Part shown: in pieces, positions 8,003 to 16,518 of the stretch
Position numbering within the stretch: position 1 is the stretch's first letter
Layout: every line of letters begins with the position of its first letter
NCBI GenBank assembly: GCA_902593845.1
Contig: CACJJV010000004.1
Location: forward strand, 29,325 to 93,324
Source: an uncultured Pelagibacteraceae bacterium
GTDB lineage: Bacteria > Pseudomonadota > Alphaproteobacteria > Pelagibacterales > Pelagibacteraceae
Direction of reading: 5' to 3'
DNA: 64,000 nucleotides
Position numbers and translations under genes: made by a program
The notes under the pieces: model-generated
The model's database searches: none
Told to the model about the DNA's origin: nothing
Seen by the model: only the letters and a program-made list of their open reading frames with translations

Positions 8003-11000
8003 ACAATTCTTTTTTTAGTTCTAAGTCAACTATATCAATCCTTTTAGTATTTTTTGCTAATGCGAGATACATTGAAGGAGTGACATATAAAGTAAAGAAA
8101 GTTGAAATAATCATTCCTCCTAATATTGTAGAACCAACTGCTAATCTTGAACCCTCTCCTGCACCAGGGCCGAAATTTCCAATCACTAAAGGCATCATTG
8201 CAATCATCGTACTCAGTGATGTCATTATAATCGGTCTAAACCGAACAGCACACGCTTCTTTAACTGCTAATTCAATAGTTTTTCCACTAGATCTAATTTG
8301 GTTTGCGTAATCTACAATTAAAATACTATTCTTAGTTGAGATACCTATTAGTATAATTAATGCAATTTGAGAAAAAATATTTACTGAGCTATTTAAAAAT
8401 AAAATAAAGACTAATCCTCCAAAAATAGCCAAAGGCACAGTTAATATTATTACAAATGGATGAATGAAAGAGTTGAATGTTGCAGCCATAACCAAATAAG
8501 CAGTTAGTAAAGCTAAAGCAAAAATTATAAATAATTCATTACTTGTTTCTTTAATTTCCTCCGATTTTCCTTTCCAAGTAATTTGGTTTTCTGGTGCTAA
8601 ATCAACCATCACATTTTCGAAGTATTTAATCGCTTCTGTTAATGTATACCCCTCACTAATATTTGCAGAAATTGTTACAGCCCGTTGTCTATTATATCTA
8701 GCAAGTTCTTTTGCTGAACCTTCTTCTTTAAAACTAACAAGATTTGCTAAAGATATTAATTTTCCATTGGTTTCAGAGCGAACAAATATTTTTGAAACAC
8801 CTTCTTTATTTCGTCGATCAGATAAATATTGCTGAACAATTATTGGATATTCTTTACCTAGTTTATTAAAAGTCGTTATTTTTTTACCCCCATAAAGTGT
8901 TTCAAGTGATTCACCAATTGATTTAGTCGAAACACCTAAATCTTTGGCTTTATTTTTATTTATTATTAACTTTACCTCTGGTTTGTTTCGATTGTAATCA
9001 GACTCGATTCTTGAGAGATTTTTATTAGATCTGAGTGTTCGTATTACTTTTTTTTGTATCGCTTCTAGTTCTTCGTAATTATTTCCATAAATGACCATTT
9101 GGACTGGTTTGTTGTAATTTGATACTCTAATGGATTGAGGAGATATAGGAAAAGCTAGGGCTTGGGGTAAAGTCACTATTTTCCCAATTGCTTCTCTAAG
9201 AACAACTTGTTGACCTTTCTTACGATTTTTCCAATCATCAAGTAGAGCGATTATTATAAAACTATTGTATGAATTAGCTGAATTTCCAAAACCTGGAACA
9301 CGCATTATAAATCTTGAATATGGACTATCCTCAGCTTGTAGCAAAGGAATAAGTCTTGCTTCAACTTTTTGGGCTTGTTCTTGAGTATATTCAAAAGAAC
9401 TTCCTTCATCAGTCGAGCCAATTATTAGATATGCTCCTCGATCCTCCATAGGCAAAAGTTCTTTTTTTGAGAAACTAAATAAAAGCACTGAAGCAATTAT
9501 TATAAAAACAATAAAAAAACTTACAGTTTTAGTTTTGTTAATAACGTTCACTAAAGTCTCCTCATAAAATTTTGCGAAGTTGGAAAAAATTTTTTCAAAC
9601 TTTTGAATAAAAACTTTTTTTGATTTTTTTTTGTATAAAAATTTACTTGCAAGCATTGGTGACAAAGTTAATGCAACAAAAGAAGAAACTACAATTGAAA
9701 AAGATAATGCAATCGCTGTTTCTCTAAACAATGTTCCAGAAATTCCCTCAATAAATATTAACGGTAAGAAAACTGCTACTAAAATTAGTGTGGTAGCAAC
9801 GATAGCAAAAGAAATTTGTTTGGAGCCTTTATAAGCTGCAACCAGCGGTGTCTCACCATTCTCTATTCTTCTGTATATTGCATCTGTCATAATTACTGAG
9901 TCGTCTGTGATTATACCAATCGCTAAAATAAAACTTAAAAGGACAAAAATATTAATAGAAAGACCAAATATGTATAAGCCTAAAAAGGATGCTATTAAAC
10001 TCACGGGGAGTGCAATCGCTGGTACGATGACTGCCTTTAAATTCCCTAAAAATAAATAAATTATTAAAACTACTAGGATAAACGCAATGACCAAAGTTTT
10101 ATATACTTCTTCAATCGCGGCCTCAACATAGTTAGCTCTATTGAAGGAAACTCTTAAATCTAATTCCTCTGGTAAAGATTTTTTTACCTCAACAATTTTT
10201 TTTTTGATATCATTCGAAAGTTCTACCGTTGAAGCACCACTTCTTGCATAGATACCTATTCCTACAGTTTTCAAATTTATTTGATCTTTAGTTTGAGCTT
10301 TAAAAAGAGTTTTCTCTGATACTGGGCCAAATTCAACGTTTGCTACATCTGATAATAGAATTACACGATTACTAGTTTTTTTGATGGGTATCTGCTTTAT
10401 AGTATTAATATCGTTGTATGATTTATCTAGATTTAGTGTTAAATCGATATTATCTGCCTCCAACGTTCCTGCAGGCAAACTTACATTTTCGCCACGAATT
10501 GCAAATTCAACTTCTTTAATAGTTAAATCATTAGCTGCAAGTTTAATAGGATCAATCCAAACTCTAATGCTTAATTCTCTTAATCCACCAACCCTTATTC
10601 TTCCAACATTTTTAACACTTGAAAATTGGTCTACAAGATATCTCTCCGCGTAATCTCCTAATTCAAGGTCACTCCATGAGGATGAGGATAATGACAACCA
10701 CATTGTTGTTGTAAACCCTGCAGCTCGTTTAAGTATTTGTGGTGGATCCGATTCAGTTGGCAAGTTATCCACAACTCTTGCAACTCTTTCTCTGATATCA
10801 TTGGCAGCATTATCTAGATCAATACTCGTATCAAACTCGACATTAATTGTGCTTCTTCCATTTTCTGATTTCGAGTCTATATTTTTTATACCTTCAGCCC
10901 CTCCAATAACATCCTCAACAACTTGTGTAACTTCTTGATCTACTATCGAAGCTGATGCAGACTTGTAGTCTACTTGAACTTGAACAACAGGTGGTTGAAT

Positions 11001-11120
11001 TCCATTGGGCAATTCTCTAACGGGCAATTTCCAAAAAACAAATAAACCAAATATAATCAGTATTAGGGACATCACCCAAGATACTGTTGGTCTTTTAATA
11101 CTTAATTCAGTAATAAACAT
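7992..11120 (-). CDS. RND-family efflux permease (AcrB/MexB-like, HAE1 type)
   Basis: 1042 residues, the usual RND length. The N-terminal membrane helix is followed by a large periplasmic porter domain, helices 2-6 from about 340, a second periplasmic domain, and a final helix group from about 860. The proton-relay pair D406-D407 is intact in GIITDDSVIMTD. The protein would be a proton-driven inner-membrane exporter of hydrophobic or amphiphilic compounds. It starts one base inside the stop of the adaptor gene, forming a two-gene unit without an outer-membrane channel gene. The substrate cannot be told from sequence. Confidence 0.95.
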   Translation of the reverse strand: MFITELSIKRPTVSWVMSLILIIFGLFVFWKLPVRELPNGIQPPVVQVQVDYKSASASIVDQEVTQVVEDVIGGAEGIKNIDSKSENGRSTINVEFDTSIDLDNAANDIRERVARVVDNLPTESDPPQILKRAAGFTTTMWLSLSSSSWSDLELGDYAERYLVDQFSSVKNVGRIRVGGLRELSIRVWIDPIKLAANDLTIKEVEFAIRGENVSLPAGTLEADNIDLTLNLDKSYNDINTIKQIPIKKTSNRVILLSDVANVEFGPVSEKTLFKAQTKDQINLKTVGIGIYARSGASTVELSNDIKKKIVEVKKSLPEELDLRVSFNRANYVEAAIEEVYKTLVIAFILVVLIIYLFLGNLKAVIVPAIALPVSLIASFLGLYIFGLSINIFVLLSFILAIGIITDDSVIMTDAIYRRIENGETPLVAAYKGSKQISFAIVATTLILVAVFLPLIFIEGISGTLFRETAIALSFSIVVSSFVALTLSPMLASKFLYKKKSKKVFIQKFEKIFSNFAKFYEETLVNVINKTKTVSFFIVFIIIASVLLFSFSKKELLPMEDRGAYLIIGSTDEGSSFEYTQEQAQKVEARLIPLLQAEDSPYSRFIMRVPGFGNSANSYNSFIIIALLDDWKNRKKGQQVVLREAIGKIVTLPQALAFPISPQSIRVSNYNKPVQMVIYGNNYEELEAIQKKVIRTLRSNKNLSRIESDYNRNKPEVKLIINKNKAKDLGVSTKSIGESLETLYGGKKITTFNKLGKEYPIIVQQYLSDRRNKEGVSKIFVRSETNGKLISLANLVSFKEEGSAKELARYNRQRAVTISANISEGYTLTEAIKYFENVMVDLAPENQITWKGKSEEIKETSNELFIIFALALLTAYLVMAATFNSFIHPFVIILTVPLAIFGGLVFILFLNSSVNIFSQIALIILIGISTKNSILIVDYANQIRSSGKTIELAVKEACAVRFRPIIMTSLSTMIAMMPLVIGNFGPGAGEGSRLAVGSTILGGMIISTFFTLYVTPSMYLALAKNTKRIDIVDLELKKELSKK

Positions 11121-11989
11121 TATTTATTTATAGGTTTTATTTTTCCAAGAGGTCTTACCTTTTTTAGACCCTCAGCTACAATTATATCCCCCGCAGTTAA
11201 GCCTGAAATTATTTCAATGTTACTATCGCCTCTAAGGCCAGTTTTTACCTCAGTTTTGTTTGCAATATTTTCTGCATTGATTTTGTAAACATATGTTTTA
11301 TCGCCTTCTATCATCACACTCGTATCGGGTACACTTAAAGAATTTCTCAAATCAAATTTAACTTTTACCTCTAAAAGTGAACCTGAAATTAATTCTAAAT
11401 TTTCATTTTTCACTTTTATTCTTGATAATAAACTTCTGGTATCTGCATTTATTCTGCTTGAAACAAAATCTATTTCACCTGAAAAAGTTTTATCTTTAAA
11501 ACTAGATAAGGTCACTTCAACTGGAAGACCTTTTTTTATAAATGTAGAATAACTCTCTGGAATTTTAATATCTGAGTAAATTACTGAGTTATCATCAAGT
11601 GTAATGATAAATATGTTATTTGAAACAAGAATATCTTCAGTTAAACCTGTGTAGCCAAGAACTCCACTGTATGGAGCCAATATATCCCCACTTTTTAATT
11701 TAATTAAAACCTCTCCTTTTTTAACAAAATTTTTAAGCTTTAAATCCTCAAAAAGATCATCTTTTTTAATCTTAAAAGTTTTTGATTTTTTAGAAATTGC
11801 TGTACCGTAAGTTTCTATTTGCTCAGAGAATTCTTTTTCAATAACCTCAGTTACAATTATTCCTGGTGGTGGTATCTTACTGAATTTTTTTTTAAAATGA
11901 TTGCCAATCATCGATCTTCCAACAATTACAATTGTAATTATTAAAAAAAACACAAATATTATTGAAATCGTTTTTGTAGATCTTTTCAT
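11120..11989 (-). CDS. RND periplasmic adaptor (membrane fusion protein), apparently lacking the alpha-hairpin
   Basis: 289 residues. One N-terminal membrane anchor lies at about 8-24, then a lipoyl-like half (NFVKKGEVLIKLKSGD), its second half (ILAPYSGVLGYTG), a beta-barrel region (near 140-205) and a membrane-proximal domain. In AcrA/MexA-type adaptors a coiled-coil alpha-hairpin of many tens of residues sits between the two lipoyl halves; here they are joined almost directly near residues 91-111. The protein is correspondingly short. It is co-transcribed with the RND permease. The hairpin normally contacts the TolC channel, so docking must differ or use another adaptor. Confidence 0.88.
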   Translation of the reverse strand: MKRSTKTISIIFVFFLIITIVIVGRSMIGNHFKKKFSKIPPPGIIVTEVIEKEFSEQIETYGTAISKKSKTFKIKKDDLFEDLKLKNFVKKGEVLIKLKSGDILAPYSGVLGYTGLTEDILVSNNIFIITLDDNSVIYSDIKIPESYSTFIKKGLPVEVTLSSFKDKTFSGEIDFVSSRINADTRSLLSRIKVKNENLELISGSLLEVKVKFDLRNSLSVPDTSVMIEGDKTYVYKINAENIANKTEVKTGLRGDSNIEIISGLTAGDIIVAEGLKKVRPLGKIKPINK

Positions 11990-11996
11990 ATTAAAT

Positions 11997-12812
11997 TTAA
12001 ATTAATCCGTATTCGGCCCAAGAGCCATCATATATACAAGGAAGATATTTATCATCAATTAAAGAATAAGCTAGTGCCAAAACACACGCTGTAACACCTG
12101 AACCACATGAAAAAACAATCTTTTTTTGTTCTAAATTTTCAATGCTGGTCTTAAAAATTTTTTTAAGCTCATCTTTATTTTTAAAAGTTTTATCCTCATT
12201 TAGACAATCATTAAACGGTATACAAAAAGAGTTTTTTATACATCCACTTCTAAGACCTTTCCTGGGCTCAGGGATTTTACCTTCAAATCTTTCTCTACTT
12301 CGAGCATCAATTAATGTGAATATTTTTTCATCTATATTTTGATCAATTGCCTGTTTACTCTTAACAAGATCTTTTCTCTCGCTACCTTTATAATCTGATT
12401 TATCTATATTTGAAATTTCATCAGTCACTTTCTTTTTTTCTTTAAGCCATTTTCTTAAACCACCATTTAAAACATTTATTAATTTTGGATCATGTCCGTA
12501 ATAGATAAAATTAAACCAACCACGACATGAGCTTATAACATCTGAATTATCATAAATGACTATTTCATCATTTTTTTTAATTCCCATATTTGAAACAATT
12601 TTATCCCAATTTATTTGGTCAACTAACATATGTGGTAAAGCAGTATCTTTTCTTGAATTTTCATCTATATCAAAAAAAATTGCGTTAGGTATATGAAGAG
12701 ATTTATATTCCTCAAATCCCCTTCTTTGTGTTTGAGGCATATGCCAAGAGCAGTCAATAATTTTCACCTTAGTAAGGTTTTTTTCTAACCAATCAGTTTC
12801 AACCAAAGACAT
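11997..12812 (-). CDS. sseA: 3-mercaptopyruvate sulfurtransferase (tandem rhodanese)
   Basis: 271 residues with two rhodanese domains: an inactive N-terminal one (about 1-125) and a catalytic C-terminal one (about 150-271). The active-site loop is CGSGVTA with C236. A CG(S/T)GVT loop is typical of mercaptopyruvate sulfurtransferases, whereas thiosulfate sulfurtransferases have a more basic loop. The enzyme moves sulfur from 3-mercaptopyruvate to thiols or cyanide. It lies one base from msrA and seven bases from the adaptor gene, so it probably belongs to one minus-strand transcript with the pump. Confidence 0.88.
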   Translation of the reverse strand: MSLVETDWLEKNLTKVKIIDCSWHMPQTQRRGFEEYKSLHIPNAIFFDIDENSRKDTALPHMLVDQINWDKIVSNMGIKKNDEIVIYDNSDVISSCRGWFNFIYYGHDPKLINVLNGGLRKWLKEKKKVTDEISNIDKSDYKGSERKDLVKSKQAIDQNIDEKIFTLIDARSRERFEGKIPEPRKGLRSGCIKNSFCIPFNDCLNEDKTFKNKDELKKIFKTSIENLEQKKIVFSCGSGVTACVLALAYSLIDDKYLPCIYDGSWAEYGLI

Positions 12813-12813
12813 G

Positions 12814-13257
12814 CTATCTCTTTTCCAAGTATTTTTGATGATATTCCTCAGCTGGACAGTAATTTTTTAGTAAAGATATTTTTGTTACAACTTTTCCAGA
12901 TAAACGTTCATTGACTTCATTTAATACCTTCTCAGCTATCATTTTTTGATTGTCATTCAGATAAAATATTTCACTTCTATACTGAGTTCCAAAATCTGGT
13001 CCTTGAGAATTTAAAGTAGTTGGATCATGAATTTGAAAAAATATTTTTAAAATTTTTTCGTATGTGATAATTTTTTCATCAAAATCTAACTTTACCACTT
13101 CAGCATGATTTGTATTGCCAGTGCAAACTTCTTTATAAGTGGTGATAGAGCTATTACCTCCACAGTAGCCAACTTCTGTTTTGATTATGCCATCTATTTT
13201 ACTGAATTTAATTTCAGGTCCCCAAAAACATCCAAGTGCTAAAACAGCTATTTCCAT
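12814..13257 (-). CDS. msrA: peptide methionine-(S)-S-oxide reductase
   Basis: 147 residues, compact for the family. The catalytic GCFWG motif carries C10; EVGYCGG, HAEVV and the HDPTTLNSQGPDFGTQYRS signature all match MsrA. A later Cys in NYCPAEEYHQKYL (near 135) may be the resolving residue. MsrA repairs oxidised methionine in proteins using thioredoxin. It is the first gene of the minus-strand run that continues with sseA, the adaptor and the RND pump, and faces the DMT transporter gene across a 35-base divergent gap. No msrB is seen. Confidence 0.95.
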   Translation of the reverse strand: MEIAVLALGCFWGPEIKFSKIDGIIKTEVGYCGGNSSITTYKEVCTGNTNHAEVVKLDFDEKIITYEKILKIFFQIHDPTTLNSQGPDFGTQYRSEIFYLNDNQKMIAEKVLNEVNERLSGKVVTKISLLKNYCPAEEYHQKYLEKR

Positions 13258-13292
13258 TGAATAAGATTTAATTTAATTTACAAATTATTCAT

Positions 13293-14102
13293 ATGCTAAG
13301 TAAAAATCAATTGGGATTTTTGTACATGTTTTTGTCTATTTGTGCATTTTCATTAATGGATTTAATTGTAAAGTGGTCTGTAGATTATCCTATTGGGCAA
13401 GTTTTGTTTTTTAGAGGTTTTTTTGGAATAATCTTTTATTTTTTTATAATTCCAAAAGAAAGATTTCATAATTTTTACAAAACTCAACGACCAGGATTGC
13501 ATGCTTTAAGATGCGGCTCAGGATTAATAGCTCTAATTGCGATATTTATTGCTTTAAGGCAGCTGCCATTAGCAACTGTTGTAAGTATTTCTTTCGCTGC
13601 TCCAATATTTACAACAATATTATCTATTTTTCTATTAAATGAAAAGGTTGGAATTTTTAGGTGGTTAGCAGTGATCATAGGCTTTGTTGGAATTCTCATA
13701 ATTACAGAACCTGGCATCACTGAATTAAATATTTATTATATTTTTCCAATTATATTTTGTTTTTCCTTAGCAATTACATTACTAAGTTTTTTAACTATCC
13801 CTCAGGGCTGGGTTATGCCTACTTTAAATCATTTCATACTTTTATCTTTGATAGGTATTTTTGGAGGTGTTGCAAACTTGTGGTTAAGTCAATCATATAA
13901 ATTTTCAGAGGTTTCTTTAGTAACTCCCCTTAAATATTTGGCTTTAGTTTTCGCTATCATATTTGGATATTTCATTTGGGACGAGATACCAACTTTTAAA
14001 ACGTTAATAGGGGCTTTATTAGTAATTGTTTCAACACTTATAATTTTTAGAAGAGAGATTTATAGGAAAAAAATTATAACATCCAGGTCAATAAATGACT
14101 AA
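13293..14102 (+). CDS. DMT superfamily (EamA) transporter
   Basis: 269 residues with about ten predicted membrane helices in two EamA-type halves. The first half begins with FLYMFLSICAFSLMDL and has the RGFFG motif near 41-45; the second half has LVTPLKYLALVFA, the usual helix-9 pattern of the family. DMT proteins export or import amino acids, nucleosides, polyamines or other small metabolites; the substrate cannot be assigned. It overlaps the downstream glycosylase gene by eight bases. The function of the pair is not obvious. Confidence 0.85.
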   Translation: MLSKNQLGFLYMFLSICAFSLMDLIVKWSVDYPIGQVLFFRGFFGIIFYFFIIPKERFHNFYKTQRPGLHALRCGSGLIALIAIFIALRQLPLATVVSISFAAPIFTTILSIFLLNEKVGIFRWLAVIIGFVGILIITEPGITELNIYYIFPIIFCFSLAITLLSFLTIPQGWVMPTLNHFILLSLIGIFGGVANLWLSQSYKFSEVSLVTPLKYLALVFAIIFGYFIWDEIPTFKTLIGALLVIVSTLIIFRREIYRKKIITSRSIND

Positions 14103-14730
14103 AGTACCCAAATATTGGAATAAGGCAAAAAAATATTTATCTAAAAAAGATCAAACTCTTTCTAAGTTAATTAAAAGTTACGAAAGTCCTTCAGAAACTG
14201 TTTTAACTTCAAGGAGAGATATTTTTTTTTCGTTATGCAAGAGTATAATTGGACAACAAATAAGTGTTGCAGCAGCGAATTCCGTCTTTTTAAAATTTAA
14301 AAAAAAATGTAAAAATAAAGTTAACGCAAAAACAGTATCTAGACTGACCTTCGCTCAATTGAAAAGCTGTGGATTAAGTAGACAGAAGGTATTAGGCATA
14401 AAGAGTTTAGCGAAGCAAACAATTGAGAAAACATTTAATCCTAAATTGATTGATAAGATGTCTGATGAGGAGGCCATAAGTTATTTATCACAATTAAGAC
14501 AAATAGGAAGATGGTCAGCTGAAATGATTTTATTATTCACATACAATAGATCAAATATTTGGCCAATTCAGGACATTGGTCTTCTAAGAGCTATTTCTAA
14601 AAATTATAAAAAAAAATATTTACCACCCGATAGATTTGTATCGCTATTAAAAAAAAGGTTTAGTCCTTATTGTTCTGTGGCCACGTGGTATTTATGGAGA
14701 AGCATAGATCCTGAGCCTATTCAATATTAA
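14095..14730 (+). CDS. alkA: AlkA-type DNA-3-methyladenine glycosylase
   Basis: 211 residues of the HhH-GPD superfamily. SIIGQQISVAAANSVF marks the N-terminal helical region, LRQIGRWSAEMILLF (about 134-148) is the helix-hairpin-helix, and D160 in WPIQDIGLLRA is the catalytic Asp. Without an FeS cluster and without the catalytic Lys of Nth, the pattern is that of the AlkA/Mag branch, which removes alkylated bases such as 3-methyladenine. The protein is shorter than E. coli AlkA and lacks its N-terminal domain. It ends in a 14-base convergent overlap with a DUF1330 gene. Confidence 0.9.
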   Translation: MTKVPKYWNKAKKYLSKKDQTLSKLIKSYESPSETVLTSRRDIFFSLCKSIIGQQISVAAANSVFLKFKKKCKNKVNAKTVSRLTFAQLKSCGLSRQKVLGIKSLAKQTIEKTFNPKLIDKMSDEEAISYLSQLRQIGRWSAEMILLFTYNRSNIWPIQDIGLLRAISKNYKKKYLPPDRFVSLLKKRFSPYCSVATWYLWRSIDPEPIQY

Positions 14731-15016
14731 ACCCCTCAACCACTTGCATGTGTCTTTTGGTAGTTTTTTTTGCTACTGCCCAACTATCTTGATATTCTTT
14801 AGAAGAGTGACACTCTAATGCTTTGGCATAACTTGGAAATTCCCATACAACAGTTCTAGTAAAATCATCACCGTTAAAAGTGTCATGCTTACCACCTCTT
14901 ATTAATGGCACACCACCGTAACTTTTGATAACTGGTGTAGCTAGCTCTGAATATTTTTTTAGATTTTCTTGATTATCTATTTTAAAATATAAACTAACCC
15001 AATATCCTTTTTTCAT
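14717..15016 (-). CDS. DUF1330 family protein
   Basis: About 99 residues with the ferredoxin-like dimeric alpha/beta-barrel pattern of DUF1330: YWVSLYFKI as the first strand, LIRGGKHDTF in the middle, and VVWEFPSYAKALECHSSKEYQ near the end. No biochemical function is established. I chose the ATG at 15016, giving MKKGYW, because the frame's upstream start would run into the end of the GT17 gene on the same strand, and because the chosen start lies one base after that gene's stop. The two are probably co-transcribed. Confidence 0.75.
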   Translation of the reverse strand: MKKGYWVSLYFKIDNQENLKKYSELATPVIKSYGGVPLIRGGKHDTFNGDDFTRTVVWEFPSYAKALECHSSKEYQDSWAVAKKTTKRHMQVVEGFNIE

Positions 15017-15017
15017 T

Positions 15018-15914
15018 TCAATCAATCCATTCTTTATAATCATTTAAGTTATCTTGCAAAAATTTTGGCAACTTGTTTGATGGATATTTCTCAAGTTTGC
15101 TACCATCACCAATTTTGTTTACTCTTTTATCAACTTTTAGATCATAAATAGCTTGTTTATTTTTTATTAAATCGTTTATTTCCTTAACAGATAAAGGATT
15201 TTCATCAAATTCTCTATGATGGAGATATGATTTGAGTTTAAATTCAATTTCGGAGGCAGTTTTTAAATTAGAAAAGTGCCATCCACCGTTAGGTATGATT
15301 TTGATGTTGATATATTTTGTATCAGAAAAAAAAGTATCTAATCTGTAAAAGGGGTATTTTCTATCTTTTATATTTCTTAACCATTGAGGTGATTTGAGAA
15401 ATTTTTTTCTACATCCTTTTGTACCAGTCCAATCAAGATTTGGTAATTTAAGATTAAATTTATAATAAAACATATCTTGTTTAAAAAGAAGAATCTTTTC
15501 GTTTATTTTTGTTAAATCTAATTTTTCTAAATTTGGAATTTCGTCAACATCCGAAATTAAAATAATGTCATCATCTTTTGCTAAATCTAAACCTTTTAAG
15601 ATGTAATTTCTTTGACCGTTTTCTCTATAATTGGCATTAGTAATATATTTCCAAGACTTTAAACCATCATCATCTTTTTCATTAACCTGGTTTTTTTTTA
15701 TTTCTGGTGGTTCCTCGTCATAAGTAATATAGATAATTTTATCTTTAAATTTATCAAATTTTTGATGGTTAAACTTTAATTCTCTTTTATCTCCTTTATG
15801 TGTAAATGAACTTTCGACTATCACAAAATAATCTACATATTTGTTTAAAATATTTAGCCTTAATTCTAAAACTGTTTGTTCATCGAAATACATAAAACAA
15901 TCAAAAATTTTCAT
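15018..15914 (-). CDS. glycosyltransferase family 17 protein
   Basis: 298 residues. The start MKIFDCFMYFDEQTVLELRL, then FVIVESSFTHKG and DDIILISDVDEIPN (the DxD-type motif near 115-119), are the recognised pattern of GT17, the family of beta-1,4-N-acetylglucosaminyltransferases first defined by the eukaryotic bisecting GlcNAc enzyme. Bacterial members are scattered and probably modify surface glycans. No other surface-polysaccharide genes lie beside it, so acceptor and donor are unknown. It faces the phosphoribosyltransferase gene across a short divergent promoter region. Confidence 0.8.
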   Translation of the reverse strand: MKIFDCFMYFDEQTVLELRLNILNKYVDYFVIVESSFTHKGDKRELKFNHQKFDKFKDKIIYITYDEEPPEIKKNQVNEKDDDGLKSWKYITNANYRENGQRNYILKGLDLAKDDDIILISDVDEIPNLEKLDLTKINEKILLFKQDMFYYKFNLKLPNLDWTGTKGCRKKFLKSPQWLRNIKDRKYPFYRLDTFFSDTKYINIKIIPNGGWHFSNLKTASEIEFKLKSYLHHREFDENPLSVKEINDLIKNKQAIYDLKVDKRVNKIGDGSKLEKYPSNKLPKFLQDNLNDYKEWID

Positions 15915-15947
15915 AATGACTTTTTAATCTTTTTTAATTTTTTTTAT

Positions 15948-16481
15948 ATGATAAAAAAATCTATGGCAGATAAATTAATAGTTAGTTTTGAAGAATATAT
16001 CAAAATAGTTGAAAAATTAGCTATTGAAATTCATAAAAATTATAAACCTACAGTTTTAGTTGGAATAATGAGAGGAGCAGCACCTATAATTGATATTCTT
16101 TCAAGGATTCTAAAACTCCCAATAGCTTATATTGTCATTCAAAGTTATACTGGAAAAGGATTAGAAGACCAACAAGGCCAACTAATGTTTGCTAGAGAAA
16201 TAAGTTCATTAGCTAAAGAAGAAGATTTCAAAAAAATTCTTTTAATCGATGACTTATCAGACACAGGACTAACACTTAATAAAAGTATTGAGTGGTTAAA
16301 AGGTTACGAACCAACAAAAAAATTTATTAAAGAAATTAAAACTGCTTGTTTATGGAAAAAAAAATCATCTTCTTTTGAGCCAGACTTTTGTCCAATTAAA
16401 TTAGATTCAGATCCTTGGATCGTTCAGCCCACAGAACATTATGAAGAACTTTCTATTGAAGAAATTATAAAAAGAAACTAG
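15948..16481 (+). CDS. purine-type phosphoribosyltransferase (xanthine/hypoxanthine/guanine)
   Basis: About 177 residues from the ATG at 15948 (the ATG at 15963 is also possible). The open frame reaches back to 15876 but would then overlap the divergent GT17 gene and its leader. The PRPP-binding loop is ILLIDDLSDTGLTL, and LVGIMRGAAPI is the early nucleotide-fold motif. The family joins a purine base to PRPP. A purine permease is encoded just downstream in the opposite direction, which supports purine salvage. The exact base preferred cannot be told from sequence. Confidence 0.8.
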   Translation: MIKKSMADKLIVSFEEYIKIVEKLAIEIHKNYKPTVLVGIMRGAAPIIDILSRILKLPIAYIVIQSYTGKGLEDQQGQLMFAREISSLAKEEDFKKILLIDDLSDTGLTLNKSIEWLKGYEPTKKFIKEIKTACLWKKKSSSFEPDFCPIKLDSDPWIVQPTEHYEELSIEEIIKRN

Positions 16482-16516
16482 TTAACGGAGCTAGAAAACT
16501 AGCCCCGTTAAATTTT
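16482..16516. terminator. bidirectional rho-independent terminator
   Basis: An inverted repeat with 13-base arms (16482-16494 and 16499-16511, one A-C mismatch) around an AAAA loop is followed by a T-rich tract on the plus strand. It separates the convergent phosphoribosyltransferase and purine permease genes and, being nearly symmetric, could end both transcripts. It begins directly after the phosphoribosyltransferase stop codon. Confidence 0.85.
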
Positions 16517-16518
16517 AT

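Noticed and set aside
15876..15947. Upstream extension of the phosphoribosyltransferase frame
   Set aside because: It would add 24 Phe/Asn-rich residues that overlap the divergent GT17 gene start and are not part of the family fold.
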